From the NCBI RefSeq assembly GCF_000425405.1, contig NZ_AUDJ01000002.1, positions 1-64,000 of the forward strand: DNA of 64,000 bases, given 5' to 3'. The position numbers and the translations under genes are program-made. A model generated the notes under the pieces. It was not told the DNA's origin. It worked only from the letters and a program-made list of their open reading frames with translations, and made no database searches. Below are positions 52,238 to 60,736 of the stretch, piece by piece (position 1 is the stretch's first letter; each line of letters starts with the position of its first letter). The DNA comes from Ferrimonas kyonanensis DSM 18153 (GTDB lineage Bacteria > Pseudomonadota > Gammaproteobacteria > Enterobacterales > Shewanellaceae).

Positions 52238-53488
52238 ATGAGGCGATTGACAGCGGCGGTCTTCGGACTGCTGCTTATGGGGATGAGCAGTGCAGCCTGG
52301 GCGGTGTCGCCCCAGGCGTTAAAACTGCTGGACAACCGTTTTCGGGTGGATCATGGCATTGATGCCATCACCATGCTGGTGCAGCGCAAAGAGCGCTCCG
52401 CGCCGGTGATCGTGGTGCTGCCCGATGGCAGTAAGTGGTATTCCACCCGCCATCCGGACTCGGTGCAGTGGAGTGAAGGCCCTGCCGGTGACATGATCAA
52501 GGTCGCCAATCCGACTCCCGGCCCGTGGCAGTTGATTGGCCAGGTCAGTGAACACAGTAAGATCTTGCTGATCAGCGACATTCAGTTGCAGCTGGACCCC
52601 CTGCCTGCCAAGGTATTTCGCGGTGAGCGCATCAAGCTTAATGCCAGCATCGAGGGCGACAGTAAGCGCCTGGCCATTCGCGATTTTCATAAGATGCTCA
52701 GCTGGGAAGTACGGCTGACCAGTTCCAATCGTCCCGGCGACGAAAACTACGCCGCCGGAGTGCGCAAAATCGGTGGCTTTATCGACGACGGCTCCTCCTT
52801 GGATGAGCGCCCTGACGACGGCCTGTTTACCTCGACGCTGGATTTTGATCAGCCCTCAGGCATGTATGACCTGAAACTGATGGTGAACAACAAGGTCTTC
52901 AGCCGGGTGATCGAGCAGGAGATGGAGATCATCAGTCAGCCGGTGCGGCTGTCGGTGCCGGAGAAGCCTGGAGCCGATGCCCGGGATTTTCGGGTCCACG
53001 TCAGCGTCGATCAAGAGGACCTGATGCCGGGTGAATTGCATCTGGCGCTGTCGATTCGAGCCCCTTCCGGCATGGTCAGTGATCTGGCCGTGGATCCCAC
53101 CCTGCCGCAGCAAAGCTATCCGTTGTCCATGGTGATGGACATGGGCAGCTACGTCATTAACGGCATCGCCGTCGGTACGACTGCCGAGGGCAAAGAGTTC
53201 TACCTGACGTTACCGGCGTTGAATTTCTATGTCTCGCCGCCACCGCCGCCGACGTTAAGCCCACGAGAGCGGGCGGCGTTGGTGCAGCAGCAGCTGCAGG
53301 AAAAAGAGGATGCGGCCCGCTGGCGGGTGATCAGCATCGTGGTTGGCGCCAATGCGCTGCTGTTCGGGTTTGGCATTGTGGTGCTGTTGTTTTGGCGCAA
53401 GCGGATGCGTTTGACCGAGCAAATGGAAGCGGCCAGTCGCGAAGCCGAGATGCAGATTGAGGCCAGTAAGATCGATCTCTCCTCCTGA
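52238..53488 (+). CDS. TIGR03503 family protein
   Basis: A 416-residue envelope protein with a signal peptide (residues 1-22) and one C-terminal membrane helix (about 366-388, WRVISIVVGANALLFGFGIV), leaving a short cytosolic tail. The body of about 340 residues is predicted beta-rich (FRVHVSVDQEDLMPGELHLA, FYLTLPALNFYV), and a proline patch (SPPPPPTL) precedes the helix. The TIGR03503 family occurs in Vibrio, Shewanella and relatives with no known function. It begins 4 bp after dnaQ, so it is likely co-transcribed. A hairpin follows. Confidence 0.75.
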   Translation: MRRLTAAVFGLLLMGMSSAAWAVSPQALKLLDNRFRVDHGIDAITMLVQRKERSAPVIVVLPDGSKWYSTRHPDSVQWSEGPAGDMIKVANPTPGPWQLIGQVSEHSKILLISDIQLQLDPLPAKVFRGERIKLNASIEGDSKRLAIRDFHKMLSWEVRLTSSNRPGDENYAAGVRKIGGFIDDGSSLDERPDDGLFTSTLDFDQPSGMYDLKLMVNNKVFSRVIEQEMEIISQPVRLSVPEKPGADARDFRVHVSVDQEDLMPGELHLALSIRAPSGMVSDLAVDPTLPQQSYPLSMVMDMGSYVINGIAVGTTAEGKEFYLTLPALNFYVSPPPPPTLSPRERAALVQQQLQEKEDAARWRVISIVVGANALLFGFGIVVLLFWRKRMRLTEQMEAASREAEMQIEASKIDLSS

Positions 53489-53496
53489 GTCAGCGC

Positions 53497-53525
53497 GCCC
53501 TTTGGCATCCTGGGTGCCGAAGGGC
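53497..53525 (+). repeat. Stable hairpin after the TIGR03503 gene
   Basis: GCCCTTTGGCA and TGCCGAAGGGC arms (one G-T pair) around a 7-base loop, 9 bp past the stop. There is no T-run, so a rho-independent terminator is not assured. Confidence 0.5.
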
Positions 53526-53560
53526 TGAGCGTCCGGCTTCGAGTGACCCTCTCCTATGAC

Positions 53561-53617
53561 GCTCCTGTGACGGGAGACCTTTCCCTTTGACCCTCCAGTG
53601 ACGGGAGACTTTATACT
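53561..53617 (+). promoter_or_regulatory. Tandem CueR-like operators and copA promoter
   Basis: The proximal site has -35 TTGACC (53587-53592) and -10 TATACT (53612-53617) separated by 19 bp, the long spacer of MerR-family promoters, with the dyad ACCCTCC-AGTGACG-GGAGACT inside. This fits CueR, the copper-sensing activator. A second copy of the dyad (GCTCCTGTGACGGGAGACC, about 53561-53579) lies 30 bp upstream without a matching -10. The cueR gene is not in the window. Confidence 0.7.
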
Positions 53618-53645
53618 GCTTGCATTCGGTTAAGCGGAGAGTCCC

Positions 53646-56069
53646 ATGTCCATTCAATTAACGATTTCGCCGATGCGCTGCGCCGCCTGCGTCAGTAAGA
53701 TCGAGCAAGCGCTTAGCACGGTCGCCGGAGTGACCTCGGTGCGGACCAATCTGGCCCTGAAGCAGGCTGAGGTCGACGGTGACGTCGACGTTGATAGCCT
53801 GATTCAGGCCCTGGCAGCAGCGGGGTATGACGCCAGCGAGCGGCTTACCGACTGGATGACGTTCTCGGTGCCCGCCATGCGCTGCGCCGCCTGCGTCGGT
53901 CGCATCGAGTCGGCCCTGACTGGCGTTGCCGGTGTCGACGAGGTGCGCACCGATTTGGCCAGCAAACAGGTGCTGATCAACAGCACTCTGGAGCCGGTGG
54001 AACTGGAGCAGCAGTTGCGACAAGCCGGTTACCCGGGTCACTGGCAGGAGTCTCAAGACGATGAGCCGCAGCGGCAACAGGCACAGCAGCAGTTGATCCG
54101 GCTGCGCCGGGACAGCGCGGTGGCACTGCTGCTCGGCGGCGGATTGATGTTGTGGGCCTGGGCCGGCATGCCGATGACCGTCGATACGCCGCTGCAGCAA
54201 CTGGCCTGGGGGCTGGTGGGCGTCGTAACGCTGGCGGTAATGGCGATTTGCGGCGGCCACTTTTATCGCGGTGCCTGGCAGGCGCTGCGTCATCGCAGTG
54301 CCACCATGGACACCCTCATCGCCCTGGGTACAGGCAGTGCCTGGCTGTTCAGCATGGCGGTGGTGTTGATGCCGGACGCCTTTCCTGCCATCAGTCGGCA
54401 CCTGTATTTCGAAGCTTCCGCGATGATCATCGGCCTCATTAATCTGGGCCAGGCTTTGGAACAGAAAGCCAAGCGCCAGACTAACAGTGCCCTGCGGGCG
54501 TTGCTGGCGCTGGCACCGAAAACCGCCTGGGTGTTGGTGGATGGCCGGGAGCAACAGCGCCCCTTGTATCAGGTCAGGGTGGGAGAGCGGCTCAGGCTCA
54601 AGCCCGGTGAGCAGGTGCCGGTGGATGGCAGCGTGATTGCCGGAGAGACCTTTGTGGATGAGTCCATGCTTACGGGAGAGCCGGTGGCAGTGGCCAAAGG
54701 GGTTGGTGACACGGTCAGTGCCGGCACCCTGAACAAACAGGGGACGCTGGTGCTGGAAGCGACCCGGGTTGGCCGGCAAACGGCGTTGGCGCAGATCATT
54801 CGCTTGGTACGGACCGCACAAAGCAGCAAGTTGCCCATTGCCAGTCTGGCGGACCGGGTTGCCTCGATATTTGTGCCTGTGGTGGTGGTCATTGCCTTGT
54901 TCAGCGCCTCGTTATGGTATCTGTGGGGGCCGGCGCCTGCGGCCAGTCACGCCTTGGTGGTGCTGACCACGGTGCTGATCATCGCCTGTCCCTGTGCTTT
55001 GGGGCTGGCGACACCGATGTCGGTGATCAACGCCGTTGGCAAGGCGGCGCAGATGGGGCTGTTGATTCGCACTGGCGAGTCGCTGCAGCAGGCCGCCGAT
55101 CTGGATATCCTGGTGGTGGATAAGACCGGCACTTTGACACAGGGGCAACCTGTGGTCACCGATGTGATGGTTGTGGCGCACTACCACGAGGCCGAGGTAC
55201 TGAGCTGGGCTGCATCGCTGGAACAGGGGTCAGAACACCCCTTGGCAGAGGCGGTGATGGCCCGGGCCCAGCAACAACAGTTGCCACTGTTAGCTGTGAG
55301 CCGGTTTCAGGCCATTACCGGCTTGGGAGTGCAGGGTGAGGTCGATGGTGTGGCCATGGCGCTGGGCAATGGCGAGATGATGGCGCAGTTGGGAATCGGT
55401 GTGGAAGGGGTTGCCGAGCTGATGACCACCCTGGCGGCCCAGGGTAAGACGCCGGTATACCTGGCTCGTGAGGGAGTGGTGGTGGCTTTGCTGGCCATTG
55501 CCGATCCGCTGCGGGACGATGCCAGACAAGCGGTGGCACAGCTGCAATCCATGGGGCTGCAGATCATGATGTTGACCGGAGATCACCAGACCACGGCGGC
55601 GGCCATTGCCACCGAGTTAACGCTGGATCGGTTTGAGGCACAGATGAAGCCCGCCGATAAGGCCCGGGTGATAGCCCGATTGCAGCAGCAGGGGCTGAAG
55701 GTGGCCATGGCGGGCGATGGCATTAATGACGCCCCGTCGCTGGCGGCCGCCGATGTGGGCTTTGCCATGGGCAGCGGCACCGACGTGGCCAAAGAGTCGG
55801 CAGACATCATCCTGGTCAAGCCGTCGCTGTTCGGGGTGGCAAAGACCATCGCCTTGTCACGGGCAACCCTGTCCAACATTCGCCAGAACCTGTTTGGTGC
55901 CTTTGTCTATAACAGCCTGGGCATTCCCATCGCTGCCGGCGTGCTCTATCCGCTGACTGGTAGCCTGCTCAGTCCGGTGGTCGCGGCGGCGGCGATGGCG
56001 TTGTCGTCGGTAACCGTGGTCAGCAATGCCAATCGATTAAAACGCTTTCGCTGGTCGCCGCACCAATAG
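53646..56069 (+). CDS. copA: Copper-exporting P-type ATPase CopA
   Basis: An 807-residue inner-membrane Cu(I) pump. Two N-terminal metal-binding domains (residues 1-65 and 70-140), each with MRCAAC. Helices follow from about 155; the transport helix carries the CPC motif (ACPCALGLATP); the actuator has LTGEP; phosphorylated Asp492 sits in DKTGTLTQG; the hinge has MAGDGINDAPSLAAADVG. All features of a P1B-1 ATPase are complete. The promoter has CueR-type operators, agreeing with copper control. It converges with the HD-GYP gene, 9 bp apart. Confidence 0.9.
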   Translation: MSIQLTISPMRCAACVSKIEQALSTVAGVTSVRTNLALKQAEVDGDVDVDSLIQALAAAGYDASERLTDWMTFSVPAMRCAACVGRIESALTGVAGVDEVRTDLASKQVLINSTLEPVELEQQLRQAGYPGHWQESQDDEPQRQQAQQQLIRLRRDSAVALLLGGGLMLWAWAGMPMTVDTPLQQLAWGLVGVVTLAVMAICGGHFYRGAWQALRHRSATMDTLIALGTGSAWLFSMAVVLMPDAFPAISRHLYFEASAMIIGLINLGQALEQKAKRQTNSALRALLALAPKTAWVLVDGREQQRPLYQVRVGERLRLKPGEQVPVDGSVIAGETFVDESMLTGEPVAVAKGVGDTVSAGTLNKQGTLVLEATRVGRQTALAQIIRLVRTAQSSKLPIASLADRVASIFVPVVVVIALFSASLWYLWGPAPAASHALVVLTTVLIIACPCALGLATPMSVINAVGKAAQMGLLIRTGESLQQAADLDILVVDKTGTLTQGQPVVTDVMVVAHYHEAEVLSWAASLEQGSEHPLAEAVMARAQQQQLPLLAVSRFQAITGLGVQGEVDGVAMALGNGEMMAQLGIGVEGVAELMTTLAAQGKTPVYLAREGVVVALLAIADPLRDDARQAVAQLQSMGLQIMMLTGDHQTTAAAIATELTLDRFEAQMKPADKARVIARLQQQGLKVAMAGDGINDAPSLAAADVGFAMGSGTDVAKESADIILVKPSLFGVAKTIALSRATLSNIRQNLFGAFVYNSLGIPIAAGVLYPLTGSLLSPVVAAAAMALSSVTVVSNANRLKRFRWSPHQ

Positions 56070-56078
56070 CGCCGTTGC

Positions 56079-58010
56079 TCAGTTGGCGGTGGAGTCACTG
56101 AAGCCCAGGTTGACCCCGGTCCAGGGGTGATTGTCGGCGGGGTGTTGATGCTGCAGCGCCGTGGCCAGAGTGGGCCAGGTCAGCACCCCTTGTGGCTGCT
56201 CGTCGTTGTCGGTGACTAACAGGAAGTGCTCGTCGCTCTGCTGCAACGCCAGTGCGGCATTGGCCAACGAGGTACAGCAGGGAATGCTGGGAATGTTGTG
56301 GCGCATCACCTGGTGCAGCTTACGTTGTTGCAGTTCCCTATCCAGAGTGCGTTCGGCGGCGGTATCCAGCAGGGGGCTGTGCCAGAAGGTCAGCATGGAA
56401 GCGGTCAGGTAGCCCAGCAGTCTGGGGCTGTGGTCGTCCACCACAAAGCCGACGCTGGCATCCTGACTGTGCAGCCGTTGCTCTGCCTGTTCGAGGGTGT
56501 CATCCAGGTGCAGGATCACCACGTTATTCAGGGGCAGGGCGTTGACCAGATTGTGGTTGCTTGACTGCTGTTTGCACAGGATCGACAGGCACAGATCCAC
56601 GGCGGTGGCATCAAACAGGCTGCCTCGGCCCTCCATCAGTACCTGTCGTAGATTTTCAAAGCCCTGAGCCGGACGGTAGGGGCGGTGCGACAGCATCGAG
56701 TCGGCCACGTCGGCCACCGCCAGGATGCGGGCTTCGAGAATGATCGCCTCTCCCTTTAACCCCATGGGGTAGCCTGAGCCGTCGAGGCGCTCGTGGTGCT
56801 GCAGAATCATCGCCTTGATGGGCCAGGGGAAGACCACGTCTTTGATGATGTCGGCGCCTTTAACGGCGTGGGTTTTGATCAGTTCAAATTCCTGGCTGGA
56901 CAGGCGCGAAGGCTTGCTGAGCAGCTGGGATGGAATGGCCAGTTTACCGATGTCGTGGATCAGCGCCCCCAGCTTCAACCCTTCTAACTGGTGCTGACTC
57001 ATGCCCATCTTCTCGCCGATCTGATAGGCCAACTCCGCCACCGCTCGCTGGTGTCCGGCGGTGTAAGGGTCGTTGAGTTCCAGGGAGTCGGAGATGGCGC
57101 TGACCAGTTTGACCAGTGACTGATTCAACTGCAGTTTTTGCTTTCGAATCAACTGCGATTGCCTGGCCACCACTTTCAGGGTGCGGGGCAGCTGAATGGC
57201 ATGCCAGATGATGGTGCTGTACACCAACAGGGTTTTGGCGTCGATGTCGGTGTAGGCGTTGGCTCGATTGACCACGCCGACAATGCCGACGGTGCGGCCG
57301 CGATAGTTAACCGGCAGACACAGGTGATTGCGGATGCCAAGGCCGTTGAGCCAGGGGGCAACAGTGGCACTGTCGGGGGCGTTGTCGATGACCGGTTGTT
57401 GCTGGAGCAAGCACTGCTGTTGTAACGGCAACTGTGGTGTGGCAAAACTGTGCTGCAGCGGCGCGTCATCAAGGGTGGTGGCGGTGAGTGTCAGGCTGTC
57501 GCGGTTGTCACTGAGCTGCATCAGGTAGCCGTGTTCGGAGCCGGACAGGTGAACCGCATTTAGGATCGCCTGCTGAAAGACCTGCTCCGGCGCCGATTGC
57601 ATCACCGATTCCAGGTGGCCAAGCCACTGATCGCTGGATTGCAGGGCATGGTTGTAATCCGGGTGCAGTTGCATCAACCAGCGGTTGTCCAGGTTGAAGC
57701 GAATCAATGTCAGCCAGCCATGGCCATCGTCGGAGGGATGCAGGTCGCATTGCAGCCCTTTGCCGTGGCGATCGATGAGGTTGAGGCTGGTGTGGCTGCC
57801 GAGGTCTCCGAGTTGTTGTAACTGCTGTGCGGTGATAGCAGGCATCAGCTCGGTCAGGGGTGCCGGCAAGGTGGCGGGCCCCTGGACCGCGTCCATGAAT
57901 GACTCGCTGGCCTGACTGACGGTGAGATCGGATTCGAGCCGTGCCCACATCAGCCGACTTTGGCGTAGCAGGTCCTCTGGAAGGGCGGCGGGGTTGAGGC
58001 CGTGATTCAT
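56079..58010 (-). CDS. GAF/HD-GYP/CBS protein, putative cyclic di-GMP phosphodiesterase
   Basis: A 643-residue cytosolic protein; ATG 58010 has AGGAG 8 bp upstream. A GAF domain (about residues 120-280) precedes an HD-GYP domain about 300-475 (LIHDIGKLAIPSQLL, HHERLDGSGYPMGLKG), so it should hydrolyse cyclic di-GMP. The last 140 residues look like a CBS pair (VVILHLDDTLEQAEQRL, HQVMRHNIPSIPCCTSLANA), likely a nucleotide sensor. The GAF might read a small ligand. No operon partner. Two structured repeats lie upstream. Confidence 0.8.
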   Translation of the reverse strand: MNHGLNPAALPEDLLRQSRLMWARLESDLTVSQASESFMDAVQGPATLPAPLTELMPAITAQQLQQLGDLGSHTSLNLIDRHGKGLQCDLHPSDDGHGWLTLIRFNLDNRWLMQLHPDYNHALQSSDQWLGHLESVMQSAPEQVFQQAILNAVHLSGSEHGYLMQLSDNRDSLTLTATTLDDAPLQHSFATPQLPLQQQCLLQQQPVIDNAPDSATVAPWLNGLGIRNHLCLPVNYRGRTVGIVGVVNRANAYTDIDAKTLLVYSTIIWHAIQLPRTLKVVARQSQLIRKQKLQLNQSLVKLVSAISDSLELNDPYTAGHQRAVAELAYQIGEKMGMSQHQLEGLKLGALIHDIGKLAIPSQLLSKPSRLSSQEFELIKTHAVKGADIIKDVVFPWPIKAMILQHHERLDGSGYPMGLKGEAIILEARILAVADVADSMLSHRPYRPAQGFENLRQVLMEGRGSLFDATAVDLCLSILCKQQSSNHNLVNALPLNNVVILHLDDTLEQAEQRLHSQDASVGFVVDDHSPRLLGYLTASMLTFWHSPLLDTAAERTLDRELQQRKLHQVMRHNIPSIPCCTSLANAALALQQSDEHFLLVTDNDEQPQGVLTWPTLATALQHQHPADNHPWTGVNLGFSDSTAN

Positions 58011-58161
58011 ATGGGCGACTCCTGCTGGCGGCAAGGGGATCGACATTTCAGTCTGGTTACCTGAGTTCAATGTACTGAGATTGCACCTGCAAGCCAATTA
58101 GAATCACGCCTAACTTGCTAAAACAGATGTAAAAATTAGATTTGGCACAACAAGGAAAAGG

Positions 58162-58210
58162 GAACCGGCCGCAGAAGAGAGGTAGCACTGTCGAGGCCTG
58201 TGGCCGGTTC
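58162..58210. repeat. Hairpin repeat A
   Basis: A 12-pair stem AACCGGCCGCAG / CTGTGGCCGGTT around a loop of about 22 bases with GAGAGGTAGCACTGTCGAGG. Homologous to repeat B 48 bp further right. It lies between the HD-GYP gene and the downstream small gene, in the minus-strand leader of the former. Confidence 0.65.
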
Positions 58211-58257
58211 AAAAGGTTACTGCAACGGCATAAGCCGGTCTTTCGGGAACACTGGGA

Positions 58258-58305
58258 GGACCGACCGCAGAGAGAGGTGGCAGGGTCGAGGTCTGCGGTC
58301 AGTCC
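58258..58305. repeat. Hairpin repeat B
   Basis: Stem GACCGACCGCAG / CTGCGGTCAGTC with the loop GAGAGGTGGCAGGGTCGAGG. Compared with repeat A, paired positions change together (A-T to G-C at the base, G-C to A-T at the sixth pair), so the fold is kept while sequence drifts. Confidence 0.65.
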
Positions 58306-58314
58306 AATCTGGGG

Positions 58315-58608
58315 TTAATTCAGAGTGCGTTCGGCGTCGATGTAGTTGAGGGCGCTGATAACGCTGCTGTGCCAGTCGCGGGCCAATTTTTGCTTGCGTC
58401 CCTCGGTGGGGATGATGCAATTTTCAAAATCTTTTCCCATCTCTTTGCGAAGTGATTTTGAAGGGTTTGAACTGCGAATCGCCAATACTTCGTGCAAGGG
58501 TATTTTCCAAAAAACTAATTTACCATCGGGTTCCTGGGTGACCGCTGTAGATTGATATACCCAGCCGACATGATGAACAAGTTCAATAAGATTGACGTTC
58601 TGATCCAT
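58315..58608 (-). CDS. Hypothetical protein, 97 residues
   Basis: Start ATG 58608 with AAGGAA 6 bp upstream. No signal peptide or membrane segment; it starts MDQNVNLIELVHHVGWVYQS, has a central KLVFWKIPLHEVLAIRSSNP and ends NYIDAERTLN, with many Lys/Glu. I do not recognise the family. It follows the small membrane protein gene on the same strand with 140 bp between, lower in GC than the neighbours, which suggests acquired DNA. Confidence 0.5.
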   Translation of the reverse strand: MDQNVNLIELVHHVGWVYQSTAVTQEPDGKLVFWKIPLHEVLAIRSSNPSKSLRKEMGKDFENCIIPTEGRKQKLARDWHSSVISALNYIDAERTLN

Positions 58609-58748
58609 CACTATTTCCTTACTTTCGATTTGTTTATTGAATTCGTATTTTTTATCTAAATTCTGAACCCCGACAGGGTCACGGTTCAGTCTGCCCAGCG
58701 CGGTACCCGCAATTGCCGATAGCTGGCAGGGAGAGAATCTGTATTGGC

Positions 58749-58985
58749 TTAGCTGTAGCCCTTGGGGCTCAAGGAGTTCTTGGGTCGGGGCCAGCGACGT
58801 TCGTCGCGATTGAGTTCCCAGGCAATCACCACCGGATTGCGGGTTCCGTTTTCGTTGTTGTACAAGCCGGAAATGAACACCAATGCTGCAACAACCAGAG
58901 AGGCAATATAAAAGAGTGCCAGACCGGCAAGACACAAGCATGCGAATAATACGAGACAACTTCCAACCAATTCCAGGACTTCCAT
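58749..58985 (-). CDS. Small membrane protein, 78 residues
   Basis: Start ATG 58985 (AGAGG 7 bp upstream). One long hydrophobic stretch at residues 5-42 (LVLFACLCLAGLALFYIASL and VVAALVFISG) is probably two helices, followed by a basic tail NRDERRWPRPKNS. No family recognised. Same strand as the 97-residue gene downstream. Confidence 0.45.
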   Translation of the reverse strand: MEVLELVGSCLVLFACLCLAGLALFYIASLVVAALVFISGLYNNENGTRNPVVIAWELNRDERRWPRPKNSLSPKGYS

Positions 58986-59422
58986 ATATACCTCTGTTAT
59001 TAAACGAGCTATTACCGTGGAATTTATATAACCATACTCTTTTGGGTGAGTCCCATAACCATCAATGAATATTGTTAACTCCCTCCCCACTTTTGATCTA
59101 ATTGAGGGCTGGATTAAGTTCTCTTACCCCTTGGGGTTAGGAGTCATCATTTTCCTTTAGCCAACTGATGACCCGGTTCAGTTGTTTTGATTAAGGTGAA
59201 CCCTCTAGGACACTTTGTCCTGAGAGAGAAAATATGCTTTATGAGGTACCAGAGTCGAGCTTACTGCCATCTGAATCATTGAGGGTAGTGAATCATTCTG
59301 TCGCTCATGGTTGGGATCGGGCGGATGGTATACAGAGTGGCGAAAAAAGTGCGGCGGCAGTCACGTTTTTGCTCCCAAAATGAGCGATTGCGGTGGTGAC
59401 CGAGTTCACACTCTGGCGATGT
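58986..59422. other. Gene-poor stretch before the sensor kinase
   Basis: About 440 bp. The only coding candidate is a 49-residue frame at 59234-59383 (plus strand, starts MLYEVPESSLLPSESLRVVN) preceded by a GAGAGA run; no homology is recognised and it may be chance. No repeats or RNA genes were seen. Confidence 0.35.
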
Positions 59423-60736
59423 TCAGGAGTGAGGCAATACCAGAGTGACGGTCAGGCCGCCGTGATCGTTGTTGGAAAGTTGCAGGGAACCGTGATGGGC
59501 GTCAATGATCTCATGGCACAGTGCCAGCCCCAGTCCCGAGCCCTCTTTCTTGGTGGAGTAGAATGGCAGCAGTGCCTGCTGCATGACATTGTGGTTCATG
59601 CCAGGGCCGGCATCGCTCAGGCTGAAGACCAACCCCTGAGGAGTCGTGCGGACGCTTAACTCAATCTGCAGCGGTGAACTTCCGGATTCATGAGCATTTT
59701 TAAGCAAATTGATCAGCACTTGTTCCAGTTGCACAGGGTCAAATTGCCCCTCGAGCTCAGTCGAGGGACAACAATACTGAAACTCGTAGTGCAGGCGAAG
59801 ATTCGCCACAAAGGGGTTAATGGCTACCGTTTGGCAGCGCGGCTCGGGCAGTTTGGCAAAGCGGGCGTAGCCCTGAATGAAGTCACTCAGTCCCTGGCAG
59901 CGCTCGTCAATGGCATTGAAAACCCGCGTCAGGCGAGGATCGGAGTGTTTATCCAGCAGTGTCTTGCCGCTGTGACTCATGGAGCTGATGGGCGCCAGCG
60001 AATTGTTGAGTTCGTGGCTGATGACTCGAATCACCTTCTTCCACGCTTGCGCCTCCTGGCGAGCCAGCTCTCTGGTGATCTGTCGTACCAGAAACAGATG
60101 ATGCGGTTTATTGTGAATTTGGAACCGACCACTGAGCCTATGGTAGCTTTCGTTGCTGCTTGCCTGAACCTGAAACAGACCATCCTGAGGAGAGCTGAAT
60201 AGCGCTTTGGCATCGGTGGACAGTGGGCTTAGGCAGTCGGCTAAGGGGCGCCCGCCCAGCGGCGGGCCACCAAAGAACTGCTCGCAGACGCGGTTGGCGA
60301 AAACGACTCGCTGGCGGTCGTCCAGCAGCAGTACCATCATTGGTGAATTTTGCACGACTTTGTCCAACAGCAGTTCACGTTGGTGCAGGGAGTAGCGCTG
60401 TTGTCGTAACTGCTCAGCGGCGCGATTGTAGCTGTGGGCCAACGCTTGGGTCTCTGGACTGCCACTGGGGATCAGTGAGGTGCTGAACTCCTGATCGGCA
60501 AAGTTCAGCAGGCCAGCTTCCAGCCCCCGCAGCCCTTGTCGTAAAGGCCGACTTAAGCGCAGCAGCACGGTTATCGAAACCACCAGGGTTACCACGGCGG
60601 TGAGTGGATACGTCAAGGCAGCAGGCCAGGGGGTCTGCTGCAGCAACCAGGTTAGAGCCACAACCAATCCGGTACAGACTGCCGCCAGTAGCAGCATCAG
60701 CTGGGTCAGAGTGAGTGGAGCGGGCCGAGGGATCAT
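59423..60736 (-). CDS. NtrY-like sensor histidine kinase
   Basis: A 437-residue kinase of the NtrB/NtrY type: two helices (about residues 11-32 and 37-56), a PAS-like sensor (about 110-190; LDDRQRVVFANRVCEQFFGG), then KKVIRVISHELNNSLAPISS with the phospho-His followed by Asn-Asn, the NtrY pattern, and LLKNAHES, DAGPGM and GSGLGLALCHEI for ATP. The gene overlaps its regulator by 4 bp. There is no large periplasmic loop, so the signal is likely membrane or cytosolic. Confidence 0.85.
   Translation of the reverse strand: MIPRPAPLTLTQLMLLLAAVCTGLVVALTWLLQQTPWPAALTYPLTAVVTLVVSITVLLRLSRPLRQGLRGLEAGLLNFADQEFSTSLIPSGSPETQALAHSYNRAAEQLRQQRYSLHQRELLLDKVVQNSPMMVLLLDDRQRVVFANRVCEQFFGGPPLGGRPLADCLSPLSTDAKALFSSPQDGLFQVQASSNESYHRLSGRFQIHNKPHHLFLVRQITRELARQEAQAWKKVIRVISHELNNSLAPISSMSHSGKTLLDKHSDPRLTRVFNAIDERCQGLSDFIQGYARFAKLPEPRCQTVAINPFVANLRLHYEFQYCCPSTELEGQFDPVQLEQVLINLLKNAHESGSSPLQIELSVRTTPQGLVFSLSDAGPGMNHNVMQQALLPFYSTKKEGSGLGLALCHEIIDAHHGSLQLSNNDHGGLTVTLVLPHS

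Noticed and set aside
53658-54821. Open frame of 387 codons on the minus strand
   Set aside because: Antisense of copA, whose motifs are complete.
58098-58314. Cyclic di-GMP riboswitch (GEMM) upstream of the HD-GYP gene
   Set aside because: Neither hairpin has the conserved GEMM core or tetraloop-receptor bases; only the position suggested it.
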